Both the position numbers and the translations under genes were made by a program. 64,000 nt of DNA from Caldilineaceae bacterium (GTDB taxonomy: Bacteria > Chloroflexota > Anaerolineae > Caldilineales > Caldilineaceae). The notes beneath the pieces were generated by a model. That model saw only the letters and a list, made by a program, of their open reading frames with translations, made no database searches and was not told where the DNA came from. The DNA is taken from contig JACKBC010000028.1 in assembly GCA_020634755.1 (NCBI GenBank), positions 24,346 through 88,345 on the forward strand, read 5' to 3'. Positions within the stretch are counted from its first letter, which is position 1; every line of letters starts with the position of its first letter. Of this stretch, positions 8,397-18,027 are shown piece by piece.

Positions 8397-10460
8397 ATGC
8401 CTCAAAATCTGTGGAATGAAGCGGAAGCGGCAGCCAATCCAGCACTGGATGGGCTGGTTTACCGCAGCAACCTGCTAGGCCGCGACCGCGCCGTTGTCAA
8501 TATATATGGCGGCAATACCAGCGTTAAACTCACCGAAAAGGACCATTTGGGCCGCGATGTCCAGGTGCTTTGGGTCAAAGGCTCGGGCAGCGACGTAGCC
8601 ACCATTGCCGAAAAAGGCTTTGCCGGGCTGCGCCAGCAGGAAATTTTGCCGCTCATGCAGCGCGACGCTATGAGCGACGAAGAGATGGTCGAATATCTCT
8701 CCTATTGTACTCATGCACTGGGCCGGCCGCGCCAATCCATTGAAACGCTGCTCCATGCCTTTACACCCGCCGTTCATGTGGATCATACGCACCCCGATGC
8801 CGTGATCAGCCTGGCGTGCGCTGAGGGAGGGCAGGAACTCTGTCGCCAACTGTGGGGCGAGCGCATGGTGTGGGTGGATTATATTCGCCCTGGCTTTACG
8901 CTGAGCAAATGGATCGGTGAAGGCATCCGCGCCAATGCCAAGGCCGATCTGGTCGTCATGGGCAAACATGGGTTGGTCACCTGGGGTGACGACGCCCGCA
9001 GCTGCTATGATCAGAGCATCCGGGTGATTCAGGAGGCCGAAGACTTTATTGAGAGCAAGCGAAATGGACGCAAGATCTTCCCAGGTGCGACGGTTGTGAC
9101 CATGGATGCTGCACAGCGTCAGGAAGTGCTTAGCCGCGTATTGCCTCATTTACGCGGGCTGGTGAGCGCGCAGCGCCCGGCCATCTTGTCCTATGACGAT
9201 GGCGCCGACGTGCTCGACTTTGTCAACAGCGCGGGCAGCGCCCACCTTTCGCAGGTCGGTGCGGCCTGCCCCGATCATTTGGTGCACACCAAGCGACAGC
9301 CCCTCTTTGTGGATTGGACGCCGGCGCAGAATACAGATGCACTTTTGGACACCTTGACCAGCGCCGTGGCCCAATTTGGCCAGGACTATCAGGCTTATTT
9401 TGACCGCTGTAGCCAGCCCGGCGATCAAATTCGCGACCCATATCCACGCGTGATCTTGATTCCCGGTCTGGGCATGATCAACACGGGCGCCGACGCCCAG
9501 GCCGCGAACGTGAGCAGCCAGCTCTACCACCGCGCCATCAGCGTAGCCGGCGGCAGCCAGGCGCTCAGCAGCTTTGTCAGCCTGACCGAACAGGAGGCGT
9601 TTGACGTCGAATATTGGCCGCTGGAATTATACAAACTGAGCCTCAAGCCGCCGCCCAAGGAAATGGAAGGCCGCGTGGCCTTGGTGACCGGCGGGGCGTC
9701 TGGCATTGGCCGCGCCATTGCCCAACGGTTGGCGCAAGATGGAGCCCACGTGGCCATCTTAGACATCAATTTGGAGGGCGCACAGCAGGTAGCCGAAGGG
9801 TTGATCCAGAAGTACGGCCACAAGCGCGCCATGGCGCTGCACTGCAACGTGACGGATGAAGCGGCGGTGCAGGAAGCATTCCGGCAGGTCACGCTCACCT
9901 ATGGCGGCGTGGATGTAGTGGTGAGCAATGCCGGCATTGCTTTTGCCGCGCCCATTGAAGAGACCACGCTGAGCGATTGGAACCGCACCATGTCAATTCT
10001 GGGAACCGGCTATTTCTTGATTAGCCGGGCCGCGGTTGACTTGTGGAAAAAGCAGAACATGGGCGGTAGCCTGGTCTACATTGCCAGCAAAAACAGCGTC
10101 TTTGCCGGTCGCAACGCCGCGGCTTACAGCGCCGTCAAAGCGGCCGAGCTACACATGGCGCGCTGTCTAGCCGAGGAAGGCGGGGCCTTTGGCATACGCG
10201 TCAATGCGGTGCTGCCGGATGCCGTTTTGCAGGGCAGCGGTATTTGGGAAGGCGGTTGGCGCGAGGCGCGCGCGGCCAGCTATGGCATTAAACCAGAGGA
10301 GTTGGACGATTACTATCGCAAGCGCACTACATTACGCGTCAACGTATATCCAGAAGACATTGCCGAAGCCGTCAGCTTTTTTGCTGGTCCACGGGCCGCC
10401 AAGACCACCGGCGGCGCAATGACGGTCGACGGCGGCGTGGCGGGCGCCTATTTGCGCTAG
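8397..10460 (+). CDS. Bifunctional rhamnulose-1-phosphate aldolase / lactaldehyde (short-chain) dehydrogenase
   Basis: Fusion enzyme of 687 residues. The N-terminal half is a class II aldolase domain (Zn-binding HVDHTHPDAV near 125-134, GKHGLVTWG near 188) that would cleave L-rhamnulose 1-phosphate to dihydroxyacetone phosphate and L-lactaldehyde. The C-terminal half, from about residue 425, is a short-chain dehydrogenase with the NAD loop TGGASGIGRA (about 430) and catalytic Y577-x3-K581 (YSAVK), expected to oxidise lactaldehyde. This matches the known RhaD aldolase/alcohol-dehydrogenase family. The ATG at 8397 has GGAG 6 bases upstream; a GTG at 8385 is in frame but lies before that site. 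The 173-base gap after rhaI may hold a separate promoter. Confidence 0.93.
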   Translation: MPQNLWNEAEAAANPALDGLVYRSNLLGRDRAVVNIYGGNTSVKLTEKDHLGRDVQVLWVKGSGSDVATIAEKGFAGLRQQEILPLMQRDAMSDEEMVEYLSYCTHALGRPRQSIETLLHAFTPAVHVDHTHPDAVISLACAEGGQELCRQLWGERMVWVDYIRPGFTLSKWIGEGIRANAKADLVVMGKHGLVTWGDDARSCYDQSIRVIQEAEDFIESKRNGRKIFPGATVVTMDAAQRQEVLSRVLPHLRGLVSAQRPAILSYDDGADVLDFVNSAGSAHLSQVGAACPDHLVHTKRQPLFVDWTPAQNTDALLDTLTSAVAQFGQDYQAYFDRCSQPGDQIRDPYPRVILIPGLGMINTGADAQAANVSSQLYHRAISVAGGSQALSSFVSLTEQEAFDVEYWPLELYKLSLKPPPKEMEGRVALVTGGASGIGRAIAQRLAQDGAHVAILDINLEGAQQVAEGLIQKYGHKRAMALHCNVTDEAAVQEAFRQVTLTYGGVDVVVSNAGIAFAAPIEETTLSDWNRTMSILGTGYFLISRAAVDLWKKQNMGGSLVYIASKNSVFAGRNAAAYSAVKAAELHMARCLAEEGGAFGIRVNAVLPDAVLQGSGIWEGGWREARAASYGIKPEELDDYYRKRTTLRVNVYPEDIAEAVSFFAGPRAAKTTGGAMTVDGGVAGAYLR

Positions 10461-10984
10461 CAAGTGCAAGCATTCGGCCCTGGCGCTGCCCCAATGAACC
10501 AGGCGAGGCGCCTGTTCAATGGCCAGTCAGTTTCAGTTTATGTGAGACGCGGTGAAGACCGCGTCTCTTTTTATTTGTGCGCTTTTTTACGGTTGCAAAA
10601 CGTTCACCGTATGAATGCAGTGCATATATCGTACGCGTTTTTAGTCTCAGCTAGTACTTTAGTCCTACTCACATTATACTGCATATGCTGTATAATGTTG
10701 TACAGTGGCCTTAAACTCGCTAACCATTGTACCTATGCAGCCTCTTGCGCTGCCAAACGCCGTGCATATAATTGCCGCGCCTGGGCGGAGTTTCGCTGCT
10801 GGCAAGCCAGTTGTGTTGTCGAAGTCACAATATGCAAACGCAAACAAAGCCGCACGGGAAAAAACGTAGCCACACGAGCTTTTCGCATTAGGAATACATT
10901 GTGGAACACATTGTGGAACACGTCGGGAAACACGCTACGCGCCACAAGCCGTATCTTTTCTATCACACAGTAAAGACGGGATTT
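10461..10984. other. Intergenic region between rhamnose operon and GAF protein
   Basis: 524 bases with no convincing gene. It begins with the rhamnose-operon terminator (10544-10575). Farther on it is AT-rich, with a TATAAT at about 10692-10697 that could be a promoter -10 but has no clear -35. A possible reading frame through it on the plus strand has no ribosome site and a biased composition and is not called. Confidence 0.5.
10544..10575 (+). terminator. Rho-independent terminator of the rhamnose operon
   Basis: Perfect 10-bp stem GAGACGCGGT / ACCGCGTCTC with a four-base loop, followed by TTTTTATTT. It lies 84 bases after the stop of the aldolase/dehydrogenase fusion. Confidence 0.9.
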
Positions 10985-13081
10985 ATGTCTCTATTTGAAC
11001 GCATTTCAGATCAAGTGCATTCGATTGAATCGCGGCTGAATTCCTTGCGCAAAGAGCTGGAAGACGCCAAGGTATCGGATATTGCCATTGATGCCGCGCG
11101 CGGAGAGGTGGATGCCTCGGCGAAGGCGATTAAACGCAGCATTGGCCAGCTCAATCTTTTCTATGAAATTCTTCTACAGCTAGACAATGACGGGCTGACG
11201 TTACACGCAGCAATTGCGCGGGCGCTGCAATACATCTGGCAAAAGATCCCTTTGAGCTATGCCGTCCTTATTCTGGGCGAAGCAGAGTTGGGACCTTATC
11301 ATTATAAGGAAATGCATGGGATCGAAACAGCAAAGGAATATCTGGGCAAAGAGTGTCCTTTTCCACTATCAGGCGTATTGGCCCAAACCCTGCTGCGCAA
11401 GTCTGACCCCGCGGCGCCAGATTATCTGTGCATAAATGATATTCGGGCCCAACAGAGCCCCGCTGTCGAAGAATTCCCGTGGTTGCCCCGCCACGGCTCT
11501 ATATTAATTTTACCCTTGCGGCTCGACAATTCTAGTTTGGCCAAAGGCGTTCTCATGCTGGGGCGCAGCGTGCAAGATGGCTTTGCAGATGCACAGATGC
11601 GCCGTGAATTTCAAGATATGACCAAAAATCTCGTGCATTTAATCTCCTATGCACAGATACGGCATGAGTTAACCCGGCAGACCGAGCAGTTGATCAATGT
11701 CCAGCTGGCCACGCGCGAAATTGCCGGCGCCCAAAGCGTAAACGACGTGCTTCGGATTCTCACGCTTAAAATTGGGGAAATGATTAGAGATGTTGATGTA
11801 GCAGTCTATTTGCGCAGCACGGAAGCCATCTATGATTCACACATAGACCCCCATGAACCCGCACTGTATTTATGCGAAAACAACACCTATCTGCATCAGC
11901 GACCACTCCCGGCGCAGCTACAGCAAATGTTTGCGTGGACCATGCGCGTGGGCGAACCTGTCTTCTATTATCCTGCGCGCTTGGAGACCGAACCAGAACA
12001 TCCTTATTATTGCGCGTCGGGCTCGGGCATGGTGGTGCCCATTGTGGGCAGAGAATATACCTTTGGCGTTATTCAATTGTTGGGACGCGATGAAGCACGC
12101 GTGCTGGATGAAACGGATACATTGGTCATGCGGTCCATTGCCAACACGGTTGCCATAGCGCTTAAAAGTGTGGATCTAGATGCCGGCAAAGTACAGTCCC
12201 AAATTAGCTCGCTACAAACGCTGATTGCACTGGCGGAAGAGCAAACGGGCCTATTTGCTGACCACAGCCAACGCGTGGCGCACAATGCCAGTTTGATCGC
12301 ACGCCGACTGGGCGTAGATGACAAAACCTGGTCGCAAATTCGGACGGCCGCAGCGCTCCACAATGTAAGTATGTTGGTTAGCCCCGCCCAAGAGCGCTGT
12401 AAAAAAGCAGGTGAATGCCATGACGATTGGCCGCGCCAAATTGACCGCAGTAGTTCCTTGCTGCGCCAAATCCAATTTGATGCGGCGATTATTCAGCTGA
12501 TTGAAGCAGCGGCGCGCCCATTTAGCATTCACGAAATGTTTCAGGCAGCAGACATAGATTCAGAGGCAGATTCAGACTTAGATAACTTAGAATTAGATGA
12601 CTTAGAATTAGATGACTTAGGAATAGATGATTCAGAATTAAACAACATGACAGAAGACAGTCATGTTTTGCACAGCGACAGCTCTTTTGACAATGCCTCT
12701 TTTAGCAATGACTCTTTTGACAATGACTCTTTTGACAATGCCTCTTTGGGTCACGACACAGCTACTGAACAAGCCGAATATCTCGCTGCTGCCATGAACA
12801 CGCATCGCAATTTAGGCGCGACAAACCAGCTTTTTGTTCTCCCCAATGCCTCAATCATCGGGGCGCAGATCATTCGGCTGGCAGACATGTTCGACACTTG
12901 GGCCTGTACAACGTCCCGCCGCCCCGTTCACGCGCTTGAGACTCAACTTCAATATCTCAATGCACACGCGGATATCACCTTTGAGCCACATTTAATCGCC
13001 CTCTTCCAAACTCTCCTCCAAGAGGAGCAACTGCTTCTGCCCAAACGAGCACAAAAGCAGTTCACTCTTTCCCGTGTTTGA
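10985..13081 (+). CDS. GAF-domain protein with degenerate HD-GYP-like domain and Asp/Ser-rich insert
   Basis: A 698-residue cytoplasmic protein. Residues 1-60 are a predicted coiled coil; about 60-240 and 270-410 look like two GAF-type sensory domains. From about 425 the sequence follows the HD-GYP pattern (HSQRVAHNASLIARRLG, then AALHNVSMLV near 456), but the HD dyad is HN, and the later GYP region keeps only the ADMFDTW...RRPV part. Metal-dependent c-di-GMP hydrolysis is therefore unlikely. Between these halves, about residues 524-595, lies an insert of acidic repeats (LDDLELDDL) and Asn/Asp/Ser repeats (NDSFDNDSFDN). A signalling scaffold or binding protein is the best guess. The ATG at 10985 is chosen over an upstream ATG-like extension with atypical sequence. 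Confidence 0.75.
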   Translation: MSLFERISDQVHSIESRLNSLRKELEDAKVSDIAIDAARGEVDASAKAIKRSIGQLNLFYEILLQLDNDGLTLHAAIARALQYIWQKIPLSYAVLILGEAELGPYHYKEMHGIETAKEYLGKECPFPLSGVLAQTLLRKSDPAAPDYLCINDIRAQQSPAVEEFPWLPRHGSILILPLRLDNSSLAKGVLMLGRSVQDGFADAQMRREFQDMTKNLVHLISYAQIRHELTRQTEQLINVQLATREIAGAQSVNDVLRILTLKIGEMIRDVDVAVYLRSTEAIYDSHIDPHEPALYLCENNTYLHQRPLPAQLQQMFAWTMRVGEPVFYYPARLETEPEHPYYCASGSGMVVPIVGREYTFGVIQLLGRDEARVLDETDTLVMRSIANTVAIALKSVDLDAGKVQSQISSLQTLIALAEEQTGLFADHSQRVAHNASLIARRLGVDDKTWSQIRTAAALHNVSMLVSPAQERCKKAGECHDDWPRQIDRSSSLLRQIQFDAAIIQLIEAAARPFSIHEMFQAADIDSEADSDLDNLELDDLELDDLGIDDSELNNMTEDSHVLHSDSSFDNASFSNDSFDNDSFDNASLGHDTATEQAEYLAAAMNTHRNLGATNQLFVLPNASIIGAQIIRLADMFDTWACTTSRRPVHALETQLQYLNAHADITFEPHLIALFQTLLQEEQLLLPKRAQKQFTLSRV

Positions 13082-13547
13082 AACGCCAATTGCAAAGTAA
13101 ACACATACAAACTTTACTGTTTTTTCTCATTTGTACAAATTTGTCCCTCAATTTCTGTAGATGGTACTATATACGAACCCCTGAATTGTAGGCGAGTTAA
13201 CGCAAGCCTTGCGCAAACGTTAGTTTGGCGGCGATCTGCGCTGCTTCGGCCAACGCGGCTTGTCGTAAGCTACCTACATTATATTGCTGGAACAGAATGG
13301 GAATTGCTGGTCAACGCCAAGCGATCATAATCCCCATACTCAGTAGATCACAACGGCGCAAGATAGGCCCGGATTCACCAATCGAGACCGGATGCCTGTG
13401 TCGTCAACACCGTAGTGGTGTACTGATACGCTGTCACAGCCCCCCAACCCTTTCACGCAGTAACGTTGTGCTTTGCTGTATTTACGTAAAATTGCGCTGT
13501 AGCCAAATCAGTTTGAACGTTTATTGCATTTTCCCAAGGAGAATCTA
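13082..13547. other. Intergenic region upstream of the subtilase gene
   Basis: 466 bases with no convincing gene. It contains copy 1 of the ~83-bp dispersed element (13342-13424). The subtilase ribosome site AAGGAG is at 13536-13541. I see no certain promoter; the longest open frame here lacks a ribosome site and coding character. Confidence 0.5.
13342..13424. repeat. ~83-bp dispersed element, copy 1
   Basis: Shares about three quarters of its bases, almost without gaps, with copy 3 (32217-32299), and more weakly with copy 2 (32023-32105). Shared blocks are AGATCRCAACGG, GGATTCA, AATCGA, ACCG and AACACCG...GGTGT. The ends, counting one more base each side, are complementary (CAGTA / TACTG), and an inner hairpin ACACC / GGTGT sits near the right end. 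It lies about 120 bases before the subtilase start. Confidence 0.65.
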
Positions 13548-16500
13548 ATGGCTCGAAAACGTTTTTCAGCAGCGATTGTTTTGATGCTGCTTTTCAATCT
13601 GCTGTTGGCGCCAACAGCATGGGCGGTTGAAGAAACACCAACCGTCAGCGATGGCCCAGCCGCATCCCCTGCATCACCCACGGTCTCGCACCGGCTGATT
13701 GTGCAGCTGCGTTCGCCCTCGCTGGCCGAGGCGTACGGAGACTCTGTCCAGGCCGCCAGCGTGGATGGCAAATTGGATGTAACCGCCGCTAGCGCCCAGG
13801 CCTATGTGGCGCAGCTTCAGGCAGAACAGGCCGCCTTTATGACCAATTTGCAGAGCACGCTGCCCACCGCCACGCTCAGCAAATACATTAACGAAGCAGG
13901 CGCGGCCAAAGAGGCAACCTATCAGGTTGTCTTCAACGGCATGTCTATTGACCCCGGTGCGACCGACCGTGACGCCGCCATGCGCAGCTTGCTCAGCATG
14001 CCAAACGTCAAGGCGGTCTATGCCGATCGCGCCTATAGCACGCAGCTTTACACAAGCACGCAGCTAATCAATGCACCGGCCGTTTGGAACAGCCCGGGCA
14101 TTGGCGGCATTGAACATGCCGGCGCCGGCATCAAGGTGGCCTCGATGGACGGCGGTGTGCATCACCTGGCGCCCATGATGGACGGCACTGGCTACGAATA
14201 TCCAGCCGGCTACGGGCCCAATGGCTTGGGGCTAACGGCCAATAACAACGGCAAAATCATTGCCTCGCGCGTCTACTTCCGCAACTGGGATCCGCCAGCG
14301 CCTGGTGATGAAAATCCGTGGCCGGGCGAAAACGGTACTTCGCACGGGATGCACACCTCCTCCACAGCGGCGGGTGATGTGGTTACGGCCACCTATAATG
14401 GCTTCAATGTGGGCCAAATTAGCGGTGTGGCGCCCAAAGCCTACGTCATGAGCTATCGCGTCTTCTACGCCAGCGTCAACGGCAACGAATCTTTTTATAC
14501 CACCGAAGGCATTGCGGCGCTGGAAGATATTGTGAAAGATGGCGCCGACGTGCTCAACAACTCATGGGGTGAAGGACCTACGGCGGTTGGCGGCGAATTC
14601 GATCCGCTGGATATGGCGCTGATTAACGCCGTGCGCGCCGGCATCTTTGTTTCCATGTCGGCAGGCAACTCTGGTCCCGGGCTGGGAACGGGTGACCATC
14701 CATCCTCAGATTACATCAACGTGGCCGCCAGCACCACTTCGGGTACACTGGCCGCAGGCAAAGTGGGCGTCACAGATGAGGCTTCGCTGCAAGAACTGGC
14801 CTTCTCCGGAGCCAATTTTGGCGCACCGCTGCCCATTGGCCAGGTTGTAGAGTATTCATACCTGCCCGCAGCGGCTGTGGATCCCGCCAATGTAGAGGGC
14901 TGTAATCCGTGGCCGGCAAACACCTTTACAGGCAAAGCAGCGCTGATTTCGCGCGGCGCCTGTGAATTTGGCCTCAAAGTGCTGAACGCGGAACAAGGCG
15001 GCGCCGAATTTGTGGTGGTGTACAATCACGCCGCGGGCGGTGATGGCTTAATCAATATGGGCGCCGGCGCGGTGGGCGATCAGGTGACCATTTCGTCTAT
15101 CTTCATTGGGCAAACCAATGGGTTGGCGCTAGTCGACTTTTACAATACCAATGGCGCCGACGCATCCGTTCTTGTGTTGGATACCGTAGCCTTCCAGGCC
15201 GGCAATACGCCGGATCAGATTATTAGCTTTAGCAGCCGCGGCCCCTCCGTGGGCAACGTCCTAAAGCCCGATATTGCGGCGCCTGGCGTCAACATTCTGG
15301 CTCAGGGCTACACCGAAGGCGTTACTGGCGAAGCGCGTCATCTGGGCTATGGACAGGCTTCCGGCACGTCCATGGCGGCGCCCCATGTAACCGGCGCCGC
15401 GGCGCTGCTCATGCAGCTGCACAACAACTGGTCCACAGCCGATATCAAGTCGGCCATGATGTCGACCTCTAAATATATAGATATGTACAACGACGACGGC
15501 ACGCCGGCCCAGCCGCTGGATATGGGCGCCGGTCGCTTGGATGTGGCTGCCGCCATGGACCCCGGTGTCCTGCTCAGCCCACCCAGCTTGAGCTATGGGG
15601 TTGTGCCCACCGGCACGCAGATGACCATTGCCGTCAACGTGACGGGTGTGGCCACCACTACCGAAACCTACACCACAAGCACGCTCTACACGGGCAATGG
15701 CTTTACCTCCACCACAGACCTGCCGGGCTTTAGCATTACGCCGGCATCGATTAGCGTGGCGCCAGGTGAAACCAAGACGATTTCGGTCACTTTTGATTCG
15801 ACGACCGGCGCCGGTATGGGTGAAAACCAGGGCTACATTTTGTTGACCGGTGATGGCGGCCACAATGCGCACATGCCCGCCTGGGCGCGCGTCACCCCCG
15901 CCATGAAGAAAGCCGATGTGCTGCTGCTCGACAACGACCTGAGCGCGCTGGCGCCCATTGCCGATCAGCTTGGCATTCCGGTTTTGCCAGACTATCAGGG
16001 CTATTACACGCAAACGTTGTCCTCGCTGGGCTACAGCTATGAAGTATGGGATGTGGATGCCCACGCCCTGGATGCGTTTACCGTACCGGAGCCGGCCGAG
16101 CTGTTTGCCTACGACGCCGTCATCTACTTCACGGGCGACAACTATCTCCAGGTGCTGTCCGATGCCGATCAATACCGCTTGACCGAATTTGTCAACAACG
16201 GTGGCATCCTCATTGCCATGGGGCAGGATCTGGCTAGCGCCTTGGCATCCAGCGCCACAGACGATGGACAATTTTTGTACAACGTCATGTTGGGCGCCAA
16301 CTACTTGCAGGACAGCGTTACCGCCAACCAGCTCCCCGTGCTGCCCGCAGTACCGTCTGAAGAGGCGCCATACGCCTTCCGCAGCATGGTGCTGGACTTG
16401 ACCGGCGTGGACCACTTTGTGGGTCACTTTGGTCTAGACGGACTGCAAGAATCGCCGCCGGTAACGACGACCACATTGGCCACGGCCACGGTGGCGCTCG

Positions 16501-17435
16501 ATGCCTCTACGGGCATTCTTGACTACGAAGTCGAAGTGGCCGTGAGCAGCCCCATGACCTTAACCGCCTCTCACATCCATTCGGGTACGGTCGGCGTCAG
16601 CGGACCGGTGATGTATCCGCTCTTTACAACCCCGGTCTTTGTGACGGACACATACACGTTTGGCGGCTCGCTGCTGGTGGATGGCGGCGACATTGGCCAG
16701 ATTCTAAGCGGTGGTACATACATTAACGTTCACAGCAACCAGAACCCCAGTGGCGAAGTGCGCGGTCAGGTCATGCTCTCCGGCGTGGGTGATGGCGCCA
16801 GCAATCAATATTACATTGACGAGATCATGGCTCAGCCACCGCTGGTTGACGTGGGTGACCCGAACATGCCGGAAGAGTTGGCGCAATATGTGGCTCTGTT
16901 CCGCTATGCGGGCGCCAACAACGTGGAAGATGGCATTATCGGCACCTCGAACCGCGAGCAGCCATCGTTGGAAAAGAACGGCCTGAGCTGGATCGGACGT
17001 ACGGCATATACGACGTTTGGTCTGGAAGGCGTCAACAATACAGCAAACTCAACCAGCCGTGAAGAACTGCTGGGTACGCTGCTGGATTGGGGTTTTGATG
17101 AGCCAACCGTCTCTATTTCCAATACCACGGTGGTTACGGAAGCCAGCAAGGTGGTCACCTTTGACGCCGCTGTCTCGTCCAATATTACGGGCACCATGGG
17201 TGTCACTTACCGCTGGGACTTTGGCGACGGCAGCCCGATTACGCATGTGTTTAACACATCGCAAGCCAGCCACACCTACTTCTGCACAGCCGAAAATAGC
17301 TATACGGTCCGTGTAGAAGCCACAGATTCGCTGGGCAATGTAGCCATTGGCAGCCTGGATGTTACGCCGGGCGATAGCTGTACTTCGCCCTCGGAATTGG
17401 TAAAACCGTTCTACATGCCGCTCATTATGAAGTAG
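13548..17435 (+). CDS. Secreted subtilisin-like serine protease with PA, CHRD and PKD domains
   Basis: Large extracellular S8 protease, 1295 residues. It has a signal peptide (about 1-27, cut near AWA), an I9-like propeptide to about 165, and the catalytic triad D201 (SMDGG), H266 (SHGMH) and S608 (GTSMAAPH), with oxyanion N374 (AGNSG). A PA domain is inserted at about 410-540. Beyond the catalytic domain come a Fn3-like sandwich (about 680-780), a flavodoxin/GATase-like region (about 785-930), a CHRD domain (about 975-1080) and a PKD domain (about 1190-1275, YRWDFGDGS). It ends in PFYMPLIMK, a tail also seen on the SGNH protein at 54757. The start has AAGGAG about 6 bases upstream. Expected to degrade protein outside the cell. 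Confidence 0.92.
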   Translation: MARKRFSAAIVLMLLFNLLLAPTAWAVEETPTVSDGPAASPASPTVSHRLIVQLRSPSLAEAYGDSVQAASVDGKLDVTAASAQAYVAQLQAEQAAFMTNLQSTLPTATLSKYINEAGAAKEATYQVVFNGMSIDPGATDRDAAMRSLLSMPNVKAVYADRAYSTQLYTSTQLINAPAVWNSPGIGGIEHAGAGIKVASMDGGVHHLAPMMDGTGYEYPAGYGPNGLGLTANNNGKIIASRVYFRNWDPPAPGDENPWPGENGTSHGMHTSSTAAGDVVTATYNGFNVGQISGVAPKAYVMSYRVFYASVNGNESFYTTEGIAALEDIVKDGADVLNNSWGEGPTAVGGEFDPLDMALINAVRAGIFVSMSAGNSGPGLGTGDHPSSDYINVAASTTSGTLAAGKVGVTDEASLQELAFSGANFGAPLPIGQVVEYSYLPAAAVDPANVEGCNPWPANTFTGKAALISRGACEFGLKVLNAEQGGAEFVVVYNHAAGGDGLINMGAGAVGDQVTISSIFIGQTNGLALVDFYNTNGADASVLVLDTVAFQAGNTPDQIISFSSRGPSVGNVLKPDIAAPGVNILAQGYTEGVTGEARHLGYGQASGTSMAAPHVTGAAALLMQLHNNWSTADIKSAMMSTSKYIDMYNDDGTPAQPLDMGAGRLDVAAAMDPGVLLSPPSLSYGVVPTGTQMTIAVNVTGVATTTETYTTSTLYTGNGFTSTTDLPGFSITPASISVAPGETKTISVTFDSTTGAGMGENQGYILLTGDGGHNAHMPAWARVTPAMKKADVLLLDNDLSALAPIADQLGIPVLPDYQGYYTQTLSSLGYSYEVWDVDAHALDAFTVPEPAELFAYDAVIYFTGDNYLQVLSDADQYRLTEFVNNGGILIAMGQDLASALASSATDDGQFLYNVMLGANYLQDSVTANQLPVLPAVPSEEAPYAFRSMVLDLTGVDHFVGHFGLDGLQESPPVTTTTLATATVALDASTGILDYEVEVAVSSPMTLTASHIHSGTVGVSGPVMYPLFTTPVFVTDTYTFGGSLLVDGGDIGQILSGGTYINVHSNQNPSGEVRGQVMLSGVGDGASNQYYIDEIMAQPPLVDVGDPNMPEELAQYVALFRYAGANNVEDGIIGTSNREQPSLEKNGLSWIGRTAYTTFGLEGVNNTANSTSREELLGTLLDWGFDEPTVSISNTTVVTEASKVVTFDAAVSSNITGTMGVTYRWDFGDGSPITHVFNTSQASHTYFCTAENSYTVRVEATDSLGNVAIGSLDVTPGDSCTSPSELVKPFYMPLIMK

Positions 17436-17462
17436 CCAACAGTGATGGCTAAATGAGCCAAT

Positions 17463-17502
17463 AAAAAAGAGGGGGCAAGCAAATCTTGCCCCCTCTTTTT
17501 TT
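17463..17502. terminator. Strong terminator after the subtilase gene
   Basis: AAAAAAGAGGGGGCAAG pairs with CTTGCCCCCTCTTTTTTT around a five-base loop (CAAAT). The stem is perfect and is followed by a T-run on the plus strand; the A-run on the left lets it also act on the minus strand. Confidence 0.95.
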
Positions 17503-17658
17503 AGAATCAGTGCAGAGTGTATCTACTTCTTTATGCTCGGCTTTGCATGAAAATCGATGTGACCAGCACAGAAAATCGTTTTTTCTAAAGCAACAACTTC
17601 TAAAAATCCGGTTTTCATCTTAACCAACCGCAGCTTGGCCGCCCACAACATGAGGCGC

Positions 17659-17958
17659 TTACATCTGAAATCGCCCAGAATCGGCCACTATTTTTTGGGT
17701 GTAATTAATGACATAGGCCTGCAATTTACTTTGCAAGCGTTTCCAGCTTTCATTCTGCATCACCTCTAAAAGCCGCTCGCGACTATCTACAACCACGCTG
17801 GCATACATTTGCGGCCCTTCCCCATACATGGTATACAGAATTTCGGTGGGTTCGATCCCAAGTTTCATCAGGCGCGGGGCAAACTCTCGCACCATAAATT
17901 CAGAGAAATCCTGTTCCCTGCCAATTTTTATGTCCCATTGCATTAACAGCTTGACCAT
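17659..17958 (-). CDS. Small protein, possible dimeric alpha/beta-barrel fold
   Basis: Unknown function. 99 residues from the ATG at 17958 (MVKLLMQWDIK); an upstream in-frame ATG at 17985 would add nine residues. The alternation of short strands and helices (LLMQWDIK, then a helix, then TEILYTMYGEG, QMYASVVVDS, and a long helix ending VINYTQKIV) resembles ferredoxin-like dimeric alpha/beta-barrel proteins of the antibiotic-biosynthesis-monooxygenase type, but no catalytic residue is evident. It stands alone, divergent from the next gene with a gap of about 70 bases. Confidence 0.6.
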   Translation of the reverse strand: MVKLLMQWDIKIGREQDFSEFMVREFAPRLMKLGIEPTEILYTMYGEGPQMYASVVVDSRERLLEVMQNESWKRLQSKLQAYVINYTQKIVADSGRFQM

Positions 17959-18027
17959 GAAATTCAGGCCTGTCCTTTCATCCAAATAGTTAGGCTTTCC
18001 AAGGTTATCGAGAATTACTTTTCTGGA

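Noticed and set aside
10464..10973. 169-codon frame after the rhamnose operon
   Set aside because: It runs through the terminator, has atypical composition (many Cys, Arg) and no ribosome site.
13225..13548. 107-codon frame upstream of the subtilase
   Set aside because: Covers the dispersed ~83-bp element and has no ribosome site or recognisable protein character.
15261..16427. 388-codon minus-strand frame within the subtilase
   Set aside because: Shadow of the GC-rich protease gene, with composition (His, Arg, Gly excess) of antisense translation.
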